Positions 54,389 to 62,167 of a stretch of 64,000 bases of DNA are shown here, piece after piece. This DNA is from Bacteroidota bacterium. Its GTDB lineage: Bacteria > Bacteroidota > Bacteroidia > Bacteroidales > JAADJA01. The stretch is from assembly GCA_020444515.1 (NCBI GenBank), contig JAHLKX010000008.1, forward strand, positions 1 to 64,000. The letters run 5' to 3'. Position 1 is the first letter of the stretch; each line of letters opens with the position of its first letter. The position numbers and the translations under genes were made by a program. Under the pieces are notes generated by a model that made no database searches, was not told the origin of the DNA, and saw only the letters and a list, made by a program, of their open reading frames with translations.

Positions 54389-55072
54389 ATGAAAGTTATC
54401 GAAATCAAAGACCTGGTTAAAATTTATAACAGCAGTGAGGTTCAAGTGAAGGCAGTGAATGGGATCAATCTCGATTTTGAAGAAGGTGAATTTGCCGCAG
54501 TGGTGGGACCATCGGGTTCGGGTAAAACAACTTTTTTGAACATGGTAGGTGGTCTCGACCGACCCACATCCGGTGAAGTGATCGTAGGAGGCACCAATAT
54601 TTGGGAATTGAAATCCCGCAAACTGATCGACTTCAGACTGCGGAATATCGGGTTTGTATTCCAGGCATACAACCTCATACCGGTTCTAACAGCCAGGGAA
54701 AATGTAGAATTTATCATGCATCTCCAGGGACGTGACAAACATGAAAGAAATCAACGAGTAAATGAATTGCTAACCGCAGTTGGTCTTGGCGAACGGATGG
54801 AGAGCCGCCCCAGTAAACTGTCGGGTGGCCAGCAACAAAGGGTCGCCGTTGCCAGGGCTCTGGCTTCTAAACCCAAATTTATTTTGGCTGATGAACCAAC
54901 AGCCAACCTCGACTCTAAATCGACTGAAAATTTACTCGACATGATGGAGAAACTCAATAAAGAAGAAAATATCACTTTTATTTTCAGCACCCATGATGCC
55001 CGGGTGGTTAAAAAAGCACGTCGCGTGATTACCCTGGATGACGGTAAAGTAACAAGTGATGAGAAAAAATAA
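54389..55072 (+). CDS. ABC transporter ATP-binding protein (LolD/MacB-like)
   Basis: A nucleotide-binding protein of 227 residues, with VVGPSGSGKTTFLNMVGGLD as Walker A, the Q-loop in NIGFVFQAYNLIPVLTAREN, SKLSGGQQQRVAVARALAS as the signature and FILADEPTANLDSKS as Walker B and D-loop. H-loop: FIFSTHDARVV. These are the marks of the LolD/MacB/FtsE group, which power FtsX-type permeases by mechanotransmission. It is the only ATPase in an operon with three permeases and should energise all of them. It starts 55 bases after the third permease and is followed after 3 bases by the outer-membrane protein gene. Confidence 0.95.
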   Translation: MKVIEIKDLVKIYNSSEVQVKAVNGINLDFEEGEFAAVVGPSGSGKTTFLNMVGGLDRPTSGEVIVGGTNIWELKSRKLIDFRLRNIGFVFQAYNLIPVLTARENVEFIMHLQGRDKHERNQRVNELLTAVGLGERMESRPSKLSGGQQQRVAVARALASKPKFILADEPTANLDSKSTENLLDMMEKLNKEENITFIFSTHDARVVKKARRVITLDDGKVTSDEKK

Positions 55073-55075
55073 GCA

Positions 55076-56236
55076 ATGCGGTTCAAGGTATTATCGGTCT
55101 TAGTTTTGCTGGCACTCTCTGCATCTAATCTATGGGCCCAGGATAAAAAAGTGGAGTTTTCAGGTCACTTGCAAAACCTGAATACTTTATGGATTCAAGA
55201 TGTGAGTTCGGAATGGTATACAACCGGGTCAATATACAACCGGCTGAATTTGAAATGGTACCCCAATGAGAGGTGGACCTTTTCGGCCAGCGCCCGCAAT
55301 GTGGCTAATTACGGACAGCTCATTTATAACTATTATCCTTTATATTCAGACCTGTTGGTTCAGGATGACGGATTTGTTGATTTAACTGGAACCATAGCAA
55401 GGGATTCCTCCTATATTCTTTACTCAAACCTCGATCGATTAAATCTCAAGTTCACCAAAGGTAAATTTGAAGCCACAGTAGGACGACAACGCATCAATTG
55501 GGGAATAAACATGGTTTGGAATCCCAATGATATATTCAATACTTTTAATTTTTATGATTTTGATTATGTGGAGCGGCCCGGTTGCGATGCCATCAGACTG
55601 CAATATTATACAGGCTATGCATCGGGCTATCAGATCGCTTTCAAAATGGATGCCGACAATGAAATCACAGCAGCAGGTATGTACAGTTTTAATCAATGGA
55701 ATTACGACTTCCAGGTTCTCGGTGGTGTGATGACTTCAGATGTGGTTTTGGGAGCAGGCTGGTCGGGTTATATCAAAAATGCAGGCTTTACTGGAGAAGC
55801 TTCTTATTTCCGGGATAAAGATAATTTTGCAGATACTACAGGGATTTTTGTTGCATCGATCGGAGGTAGTTATACATTTAGAAACAGCTTGATGGTAAAC
55901 GCTTCAATTCTTTATAATTCTGATGGGACAACCGGAAAAGCAGGATATGGATCCTCATTTATTGTTCTGCAAGATGTATCACCAAAAAGTTTTTCACCTG
56001 CCAGGGCATCTCTGATGGGACAACTCTCCTACCCCATCACACCCCTCATTCAGGCAGACCTGAGCGGCATTGTCAATCCTTACGACGGTTCTTTTTTCAT
56101 AGGACCATCTGTGACTTTTTCACTCACGGATAATATTGGATTATTGCTTACTTCGCAAATTTTTGCGGGAGAAACAGGAACTGAATTTGGTGGATATGGG
56201 CAATTGTATTATTTAAGATTGAAATGGTCTTTTTAG
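55076..56236 (+). CDS. Putative outer-membrane beta-barrel protein of the ABC operon
   Basis: A protein of 386 residues with a signal peptide (MRFKVLSVLVLLALSASNLWAQ). The mature part has alternating strands with aromatic girdles throughout (YNRLNLKWYPNERWTFSASA, LDRLNLKFTKGKFEATVGRQ) and ends in YGQLYYLRLKWSF, an aromatic terminus as expected for a BAM substrate. RINWGINMVWNPNDIFNTFN is a striking conserved-looking segment of the kind found in DUF1302-like porins. It is 3 bases after the ATPase gene, so it belongs to the operon. It probably is the outer-membrane acceptor or channel for what the ABC/LolA-like system carries; this is inference. The convergent FG-GAP gene ends 13 bases away. 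Confidence 0.7.
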   Translation: MRFKVLSVLVLLALSASNLWAQDKKVEFSGHLQNLNTLWIQDVSSEWYTTGSIYNRLNLKWYPNERWTFSASARNVANYGQLIYNYYPLYSDLLVQDDGFVDLTGTIARDSSYILYSNLDRLNLKFTKGKFEATVGRQRINWGINMVWNPNDIFNTFNFYDFDYVERPGCDAIRLQYYTGYASGYQIAFKMDADNEITAAGMYSFNQWNYDFQVLGGVMTSDVVLGAGWSGYIKNAGFTGEASYFRDKDNFADTTGIFVASIGGSYTFRNSLMVNASILYNSDGTTGKAGYGSSFIVLQDVSPKSFSPARASLMGQLSYPITPLIQADLSGIVNPYDGSFFIGPSVTFSLTDNIGLLLTSQIFAGETGTEFGGYGQLYYLRLKWSF

Positions 56237-56249
56237 CCCTTAAAGTGTT

Positions 56250-58193
56250 TTAATTCTTCAAAAACTTAACAATGTAAACCCTGCTTTTTGAAGTTAAACT
56301 CACAATGTAAACCCCCGGTTCCAATTGATCCAGTTCAAGAGAATACTTATACTTCACATCCGTTATCCGAAACTTTCTTTTCAACACAATATGACCCTTC
56401 AAATCTAAAATTTGTAATTGAACAATTTCTTTTTCAAAACCATTCATTTCAATGGTTGCTTTTCCGATAACCGGATTGGGATAAATGGATGCATTGAAAA
56501 TATCTTTGTTGTTAAAAAGGGATATACCTGTTGCTACAGAATGATTTACCCAGTAATTAAAAATGCCGCTATACTGACCGAGGGTAAGATCCGGATCACC
56601 ATCTCCATCCAGGTCAGCCAATGCAGGGGTAGTATTTTGCTCCCCCGATATACCCATGAAAATTTCATTGTTCTGGATCCATTCACCACCCTGATTCTCA
56701 AAATAAGTCAGTGAACCACTAAGATTGCCACAAAGGATATCGACATCACCATCCATATCAACATCGTAAACAGTGGGCACACAATTCATCCCAACATCAA
56801 TGGTACCAAAAAAATTTGCTACGACAGACCATTCAGGATCTTCCGGTGTTCCACCGTTTTGGATATACGTTAAATTTCCCGATTCATTTCCGGCAATGAT
56901 ATCCAAATCTTCATCACCATCAAAATCTGCAAGGCGGGGCGCCGACCAACCACCCAAAGCCACCGCTTGAAGAAAACTGGGTTCCTTAACAAATCCGTCG
57001 CCTGTATTTCTATGATAGTAGAGTCCCCCGTTCAGATCGCCAACAATGGCATCCGGAAGCCCATCATTGTTTACATCTCCCATTGCAACCGCACTATATA
57101 TTGAATGTTTAAGAGATGCAAAAGGCGAACTGTTTTCTTCCCATGCAGGACCTGTTATGGTACCTGTATTTTCAAAATATTTGATATCACCAAGCTGGGT
57201 TCCGGTAAACATATCCAGGTCTCCATCATTGTCAAAATCAAAAAAATAAGGATTGCTGGCACCGCCAATATCAATGACACCCCCGAACAAGGTAGTATTC
57301 TCAGTCCAGTCGGGTGCTGATGACGTACCGGTATTCAAGTAATATTTTAATGGTCCGGCATAGGTTCCGAAAACAAGGTCTGTCAGGCCGTCATCATCCA
57401 GGTCGGCCAACCCGGGCGAATTCCAGTAGCTGTCATTTCCCAAACCATCAAAAGCGGTTGTATTTATCTCCCAAACTGCTGTCGTTGAATTACCGGTATT
57501 TTCGTAATATACAAATCCATAGCTATCTCGCCCTAACAGCAAATCCTGGTCTTCGTCCTGATCGATATCACAAAAATGAGGATACGCATACAGGCCCACA
57601 TCACCGACCTCACTCACGTTATTCTCATTAAATTCCACCTCCTGGGGGGTTCCCATATTCATATAAATTTTAACAAGACCACTCTCGCTAATCCCGACGA
57701 CCATATCATAATCGCCATCGCCATCCAGGTCACCAAAGTCAGGTATTGGATTTTGTCCGACTTCAAGACCATTAAAAATACCAGGCTGTTTTTCGAAAAC
57801 CGGGCTCAATGATGTGCCTATATTCTTGTAGAGGTTAAGCCCCGTAAAACCACCGCTTATCAAATCAAGATCATCATCCGAGTCAATATCACTGAACACG
57901 CCTACTTCCGCATCAAGCGACTGAACATTTTCGAAAATATCGGCACCCGGAACAAACATTGGAGAAGCAGATGATCCGGTGTTTTCAAGATACAACGGAT
58001 TTTCACCAACACTCCCGAGAATCATGTCAAAATCATCATCCCCATCCAGATCGGCAAAGCGGGGCTGCGAAAAAGTAAGACTGGGGACGCCGCTTGGATT
58101 AAAAATATTATCATTCTGGGTCCAGGGTTGTCCTTTTACCTGGGAATTAATGAGGATTGTAGTGATAAATAAGATGAGAAATAAATTTTTCAT
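56250..58193 (-). CDS. FG-GAP/VCBS-repeat surface protein with T9SS type A sorting domain
   Basis: A secreted protein of 647 residues with a signal peptide to about residue 21 (MKNLFLILFITTILINSQVKG). Ten repeats each carry an Asp-rich calcium loop: FADLDGDDDFDMILGS, FSDIDSDDDLDLISGG, FGDLDGDGDYDMVVGI and others to LADLDGDGDPDLTLGQ. They alternate with YLNTGTSSAP-like strands and should form a beta-propeller like the integrin FG-GAP head. The last 80 residues (SIYPNPVIGKATIEM ... GVYIVSLTSK ... KFLKN) are a type A T9SS sorting domain. The predicted place is the cell surface; ligands are unknown. It converges on the OMP gene of the ABC operon and has its own promoter region at 58194-58384. Confidence 0.9.
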   Translation of the reverse strand: MKNLFLILFITTILINSQVKGQPWTQNDNIFNPSGVPSLTFSQPRFADLDGDDDFDMILGSVGENPLYLENTGSSASPMFVPGADIFENVQSLDAEVGVFSDIDSDDDLDLISGGFTGLNLYKNIGTSLSPVFEKQPGIFNGLEVGQNPIPDFGDLDGDGDYDMVVGISESGLVKIYMNMGTPQEVEFNENNVSEVGDVGLYAYPHFCDIDQDEDQDLLLGRDSYGFVYYENTGNSTTAVWEINTTAFDGLGNDSYWNSPGLADLDDDGLTDLVFGTYAGPLKYYLNTGTSSAPDWTENTTLFGGVIDIGGASNPYFFDFDNDGDLDMFTGTQLGDIKYFENTGTITGPAWEENSSPFASLKHSIYSAVAMGDVNNDGLPDAIVGDLNGGLYYHRNTGDGFVKEPSFLQAVALGGWSAPRLADFDGDEDLDIIAGNESGNLTYIQNGGTPEDPEWSVVANFFGTIDVGMNCVPTVYDVDMDGDVDILCGNLSGSLTYFENQGGEWIQNNEIFMGISGEQNTTPALADLDGDGDPDLTLGQYSGIFNYWVNHSVATGISLFNNKDIFNASIYPNPVIGKATIEMNGFEKEIVQLQILDLKGHIVLKRKFRITDVKYKYSLELDQLEPGVYIVSLTSKSRVYIVKFLKN

Positions 58194-58240
58194 TTTTTAC
58201 TATTTTTGATAATCCTGTTTTTAATTTCTTGAATCACAAC

Positions 58241-58248
58241 CAAAATTA
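58241..58248 (-). promoter_or_regulatory. Promoter -7 element for the FG-GAP gene
   Basis: Read on the minus strand this is TAATTTTG, an exact TAnnTTTG match, 48 bases upstream of the ATG at 58193. No TTG was found at -33. Confidence 0.45.
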
Positions 58249-58277
58249 AGTTAATTCATGATGACTTGCGAATTTTA

Positions 58278-58285
58278 TACTTTTG
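58278..58285 (+). promoter_or_regulatory. Promoter -7 element candidate for the helicase gene
   Basis: TACTTTTG matches TAnnTTTG exactly, about 100 bases before the ATG at 58385. A second near match, TACTTTTA, lies closer to the gene at about 58353-58360. Confidence 0.4.
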
Positions 58286-58384
58286 ATTGCTATTTATAAA
58301 AGCTTCCGGTTCGGGAGTAAAAACAATGCACTTTGAATCCTAAATTTAATACTTTTACTACGATTTATTCCATAACCAAAACAC

Positions 58385-60829
58385 ATGATTCATAATTCGG
58401 AACTTGATCTGGCTTTTGATTTTGTGCAATATACAAATCGTAATATTTTCCTGACAGGTAAAGCTGGCACTGGAAAAACAACTTTTCTGCATAAACTCAA
58501 GGAGGTGTCGCCCAAAAGAATGATTGTGGTTGCCCCAACCGGTGTTGCTGCCATCAATGCAGGCGGGGTAACTAGCCATTCATTTTTCCAAATGCCTTTT
58601 GGTCCCATTTTGCCGGGCCGGCTAAGCGAAGTACAAAATGATTCGGGTCAGAATAGTGCGATCCGTAAATTTAACAAAAGGAAGATCAACATCATTCGTT
58701 CCCTTGATTTACTTGTGATTGATGAGATCAGCATGGTAAGGGCCGACCTGCTGGATGGAATCGACCAGGTGTTGCGCCGGTATAAAAACAAAAACAAACC
58801 TTTTGGTGGAGCTCAGGTGCTGATGATTGGGGACCTTCAGCAATTGGCTCCTGTGGTAAAAGAAAATGAGTGGCGCATGCTCAGAGATTTTTATGAAACG
58901 GCTTTCTTTTTTAGCAGCAAGGTCTTCCAGCAAGCTGATGCAGTCAGTATCGAGCTCAAACATATTTACCGTCAAAAGGATAATGAGTTTATCCGGATCC
59001 TGAACGAAATCCGTGACAACCGGCTCTCACCCGAATCATTGGAAACACTGAATAAAAGGCACATACCCGGATTTCAACCCAAAAGTAAAGAAGGTTATAT
59101 TATTCTCACAACCCACAATGCGATAGCCAATCGAATTAACCAGGAGCAACTTGAAAAGGTAAAGGCCAGGGAACACACTTTTGAAGCAGAAATACAAGGA
59201 CAGTTTCCTGAGCATTCATTCCCCGCCGAACAATTTCTAGCTTTGAAGGAAGGGGCACAGGTGATGTTTATCAAAAACGACAGCTCTCCTGAAAAAAGAT
59301 TTTTCAATGGTAAAATAGGACGCGTTGTAGGCATCGAAGATGATTCCATTTTTGTGCAATGCGATCATGAGGACAATCCCATAGAGGTGGGCAGGGAAAT
59401 GTGGGAAAACATTCGCTATTCCATCAACGAAAGGTCCAAAGAGATTGAAGAAGCGGTGGCCGGGTCATTTATCCAATACCCGTTGCGTTTGGCCTGGGCT
59501 ATAACCATCCACAAAAGTCAGGGCCTTACCTTTGATAAGGCTGTGATAGATGCCAATGCAGCCTTTGCCCACGGGCAGACCTATGTCGCCCTGAGCCGAT
59601 GCAAATCGCTGGAAGGACTTGTACTCAGTACTAAAATTTCACCTGATGGAATCATCTGCGATCCCACGGTTGGAAAATTCAATAATGATGTTGAACAACA
59701 CCAGCCTGATGAAAAGGTACTTTCATTCTCTAAACAAAACTATCGCCTGGAACTTCTGGATGAGTTATTCAGTTATCGGCAGCTTCAATACCACTTTGAA
59801 AAGTGTAAAACGCTAGTCGCAGAAAATAAGCGATCCATTCAGGGTGATATCGGGGAAAAAATTGATCAGATCCTCCAAAATGGTATTCCACCTTTAAAAG
59901 AGGTGGGAACCAAATTCATGGCTCAATTGAGATATATAACACAGCAGGAGTCGTCCGAAGCACAATTCCAGGATAGGATCAAAAAAGGGGCAAACTATTT
60001 TGGGGATCAAACAGAAAAACAGCTTGCGAAACCATTTAACGAAAGTGAACTCGAGACGGATAACACAGCTGTCAGAAAAGTGATCCGGGAAACCATTGAG
60101 AAAATAGATGAACTGATAATTGTAAAATTGGCTTGTTTAAATGTTTGCAAAAATGGATTCATTCTCAAAGATTACCTGCACGTGAGGGCAACAGCTGCGC
60201 TTGAAAAACCGACAAAGGCAACACAGGAAAAAACAAAGATCACCGGCAAAATGTCGTCGCATCCAAAACTGTATGAATACCTGCGCGAGTGGCGAAACAG
60301 GATCGCCCTTGACGCAGGCATACCGCATTATCGGGTAATCTCGCAAAGAGCACTGCTTGGCATTTCAAACACTGTTCCCGGCAACGAAAATAAATTGCTG
60401 GAGGTGAAAGGTTTCGGAAAAATGAAGTTTAAAAAATTTGGAGAAGACATTTTACACATTGTGAGTCAATATTGCGATGAGCACAGTGTGGAGCCAACGT
60501 TGTCCCGGGCAACTTCAAAACCGGTAAAAAAGGACACCAAAAAGATTACCTTTGAATTATTTAAAGAAGGTAAAAGCATCACCGAAATTGCGAAGATCAG
60601 GAACTTTACTGAGAATACCATTGAAAGTCATTTAGCCCATTATGTGGGGTTGGGTGAACTCGACATTCATCTTTTTGTAGACAAAAAGACCCGGGAAACT
60701 ATTTCTGATTTTTTCGAAGAAAACCCCGGAGCTGGATTAAGCCTGGCAAAAGAAGCGCTTGACAATAAGATCACCTATTCTCAAATCAAAATGGTCAGGA
60801 GCCATCTTGAATTTCTCACCAATCAATAA
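58385..60829 (+). CDS. Pif1-like superfamily 1 helicase with HRDC and C-terminal wHTH domains
   Basis: A DNA helicase of 814 residues. The N-terminal motor has Walker A NIFLTGKAGTGKTTFLHKL (residues about 20-38), motif Ia VVAPTGVAAINAGG, Walker B LLVIDEISMVRADL and the C-terminal AWAITIHKSQGLTFDK and QTYVALSRCKSLEGL motifs of Pif1/RecD-type enzymes. A spacer with helical segments follows. Residues about 625-700 (SHPKLYEYLREWRNRIALDA, VKGFGKMKFKKFG) are an HRDC domain as in RecQ helicases, and about 718-814 (TFELFKEGKSITEIAKIRNF) form the winged-helix domain found at RecQ C termini. The combination is common in Bacteroidota. It may resolve G-quadruplexes or stalled forks. Its neighbours are convergent or divergent, so it is a single-gene unit. 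Confidence 0.9.
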   Translation: MIHNSELDLAFDFVQYTNRNIFLTGKAGTGKTTFLHKLKEVSPKRMIVVAPTGVAAINAGGVTSHSFFQMPFGPILPGRLSEVQNDSGQNSAIRKFNKRKINIIRSLDLLVIDEISMVRADLLDGIDQVLRRYKNKNKPFGGAQVLMIGDLQQLAPVVKENEWRMLRDFYETAFFFSSKVFQQADAVSIELKHIYRQKDNEFIRILNEIRDNRLSPESLETLNKRHIPGFQPKSKEGYIILTTHNAIANRINQEQLEKVKAREHTFEAEIQGQFPEHSFPAEQFLALKEGAQVMFIKNDSSPEKRFFNGKIGRVVGIEDDSIFVQCDHEDNPIEVGREMWENIRYSINERSKEIEEAVAGSFIQYPLRLAWAITIHKSQGLTFDKAVIDANAAFAHGQTYVALSRCKSLEGLVLSTKISPDGIICDPTVGKFNNDVEQHQPDEKVLSFSKQNYRLELLDELFSYRQLQYHFEKCKTLVAENKRSIQGDIGEKIDQILQNGIPPLKEVGTKFMAQLRYITQQESSEAQFQDRIKKGANYFGDQTEKQLAKPFNESELETDNTAVRKVIRETIEKIDELIIVKLACLNVCKNGFILKDYLHVRATAALEKPTKATQEKTKITGKMSSHPKLYEYLREWRNRIALDAGIPHYRVISQRALLGISNTVPGNENKLLEVKGFGKMKFKKFGEDILHIVSQYCDEHSVEPTLSRATSKPVKKDTKKITFELFKEGKSITEIAKIRNFTENTIESHLAHYVGLGELDIHLFVDKKTRETISDFFEENPGAGLSLAKEALDNKITYSQIKMVRSHLEFLTNQ

Positions 60830-60847
60830 CTTTAGGGTTCAAACATA

Positions 60848-61558
60848 TTAAGCAATATTCGTATAAACAGCCTGAACATCGTCATCATCCTCAATTTTAT
60901 CGAGCATTTTTTCAATGTCGATTAGTTGTTCTTCTGAAAACGATACGGGTGAAGTTGGGATCCGTTGCAAATTGGCTTTGCTGATCTTGATTCCTTTCTC
61001 TTCGAAGGCTTTTGAAAGGGTACCGAAATCCGTATAATCGGCATAAGCATAAAACGTGCCTTCATTTTCTTCGATTTCCTCGAGTCCATGGTCAATGAGT
61101 TCAAGTTCCATTTCTTCGATGTCCATGTCTTCCGTTTTCTCAAACTCAAATACGGCCTTACGAGAAAACATAAACTCCAGTGAACCAGTTGGAACAAGTG
61201 AACCACCCACTTTATTAAAATACGATTTCACATTGGCAACAGTCCGCGTAGTATTATCGGTGGCACATTCCACAAAAACCAACACACCGTGGGGACCTTT
61301 TCCTTCGTAGTTCACCTCAGTGTAAGCATCGGCTTCTTTTCCTAAAGACCTTTTGATGGCAGCATCTATGTTATCTTTGGGCATATTTTGTGCTTTGGCA
61401 TTCTGGATAGCAGTTCGAAGCCGTGGATTTAAATCCGGATCAGCACCTCCCTCTTTGGCAGCCACGGTAATAGTTTTGGACAACTTTGGAAATATTTTGG
61501 ACATTTTATCCCAGCGCTTTTCTTTGGCGGCCCGACGGTATTCAAATGCTCTTCCCAT
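60848..61558 (-). CDS. YebC/PmpR family DNA-binding regulatory protein
   Basis: A cytoplasmic protein of 236 residues. The N-terminal domain [20 protein letters not shown] and the [20 protein letters not shown] and [17 protein letters not shown] segments are the family signature. Domains II and III follow, with [18 protein letters not shown]. The family includes transcription regulators (PmpR) and, in recent work, factors that rescue ribosomes stalled at polyproline. The two roles cannot be separated from sequence. The start is ATG at 61556-61558, and a perfect -7 element TATTTTTG lies at 61591-61584 on the minus strand. It converges on the helicase gene 18 bases away. Confidence 0.95.
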   Translation of the reverse strand: MGRAFEYRRAAKEKRWDKMSKIFPKLSKTITVAAKEGGADPDLNPRLRTAIQNAKAQNMPKDNIDAAIKRSLGKEADAYTEVNYEGKGPHGVLVFVECATDNTTRTVANVKSYFNKVGGSLVPTGSLEFMFSRKAVFEFEKTEDMDIEEMELELIDHGLEEIEENEGTFYAYADYTDFGTLSKAFEEKGIKISKANLQRIPTSPVSFSEEQLIDIEKMLDKIEDDDDVQAVYTNIA

Positions 61559-61583
61559 TGATCAGTATTTAAGATTTAGGCGG

Positions 61584-61591
61584 CAAAAATA
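61584..61591 (-). promoter_or_regulatory. Promoter -7 element of the YebC-family gene
   Basis: On the minus strand this is TATTTTTG, an exact TAnnTTTG match, 26 bases before the ATG at 61558. Confidence 0.5.
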
Positions 61592-61638
61592 TGAAACGCA
61601 TGGATTCATATCTAAAAAAAATTTAATTCGGGAATTAA

Positions 61639-61733
61639 TAACATGTATACTTGCATGTTAATTTTATTAAGCAGGGCAATTCGGTGAGATTTATTGATGA
61701 TGGTTGGCCATCAAATGATTTTAAGTATACATG
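61639..61733. repeat. Cluster of inverted repeats in the yebC-rpsO intergenic region
   Basis: TAACATG and CATGTTA (61639-61645 and 61654-61660) form a perfect 7-bp inverted repeat with an 8-base loop. TGATGG-TTGG-CCATCA (61698-61713) is a perfect 6-bp hairpin. CATGTATAC at 61642-61650 recurs inverted as GTATACATG at 61725-61733. They lie upstream of the rpsO promoter, so they are probably not in its leader. Confidence 0.7.
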
Positions 61734-61768
61734 CTGCGCGATTCAATAAAATATTTGTATATAATTTC

Positions 61769-61798
61769 TTGTTAATTAAAAAGTTTATATTAATTTTG
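61769..61798 (+). promoter_or_regulatory. Bacteroidota-type promoter of rpsO
   Basis: TTG (61769-61771), 19 bases and TAATTTTG (61791-61798) match both halves of the consensus with the expected spacing, 43 bases before the ATG. Confidence 0.8.
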
Positions 61799-61841
61799 CA
61801 GCCCTAAAATTTCAAGCAAAAGTTTTATAAACAGAAACAAT

Positions 61842-62111
61842 ATGTACTTATCGGCCGAAAAGAAAAAAGAGCTCTTCAAAGAATACGGAAAATCAGAATT
61901 TGATACTGGTTCCACCGAAGGACAGGTTGCTTTATTCACATTCAGAATCAAGCATTTGACCGAACATTTGAAAAATAATAAGAAGGACAATAAAACCGAG
62001 CGTTCACTTGTACTTCTGGTTGGTAAAAGAAGAAAACTTCTGGATTACCTGAAGAAAAACGATATTGAACGGTACAGGGCAATTATAAAAAAGCTTGGTC
62101 TGAGAAAGTAG
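61842..62111 (+). CDS. rpsO: 30S ribosomal protein S15
   Basis: An 89-residue protein of the small subunit that binds 16S rRNA at the central domain. STEGQVALFTFRIKHLTEHL, SLVLLVGKRRKLLDYLKKND and RYRAIIKKLGLRK are the conserved helices and the RNA-binding core. The length and ATG start are typical. A promoter lies upstream and a strong terminator directly follows, but pnp comes next, 56 bases downstream, which is the classical rpsO-pnp arrangement; read-through or a separate start must supply pnp. Confidence 0.98.
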   Translation: MYLSAEKKKELFKEYGKSEFDTGSTEGQVALFTFRIKHLTEHLKNNKKDNKTERSLVLLVGKRRKLLDYLKKNDIERYRAIIKKLGLRK

Positions 62112-62123
62112 GAAAAAAAACTG

Positions 62124-62149
62124 AAAGGCAATGTAAATTGCCTTTTTTT
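62124..62149 (+). terminator. Intrinsic terminator (attenuator) between rpsO and pnp
   Basis: AAAGGCAAT, a 4-base loop and ATTGCCTTT form a perfect 9-bp stem followed by a run of T, 12 bases after the rpsO stop. It stands between rpsO and pnp and may be a partial terminator that sets their ratio. Confidence 0.85.
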
Positions 62150-62167
62150 GTATTAATGTAAATAATA

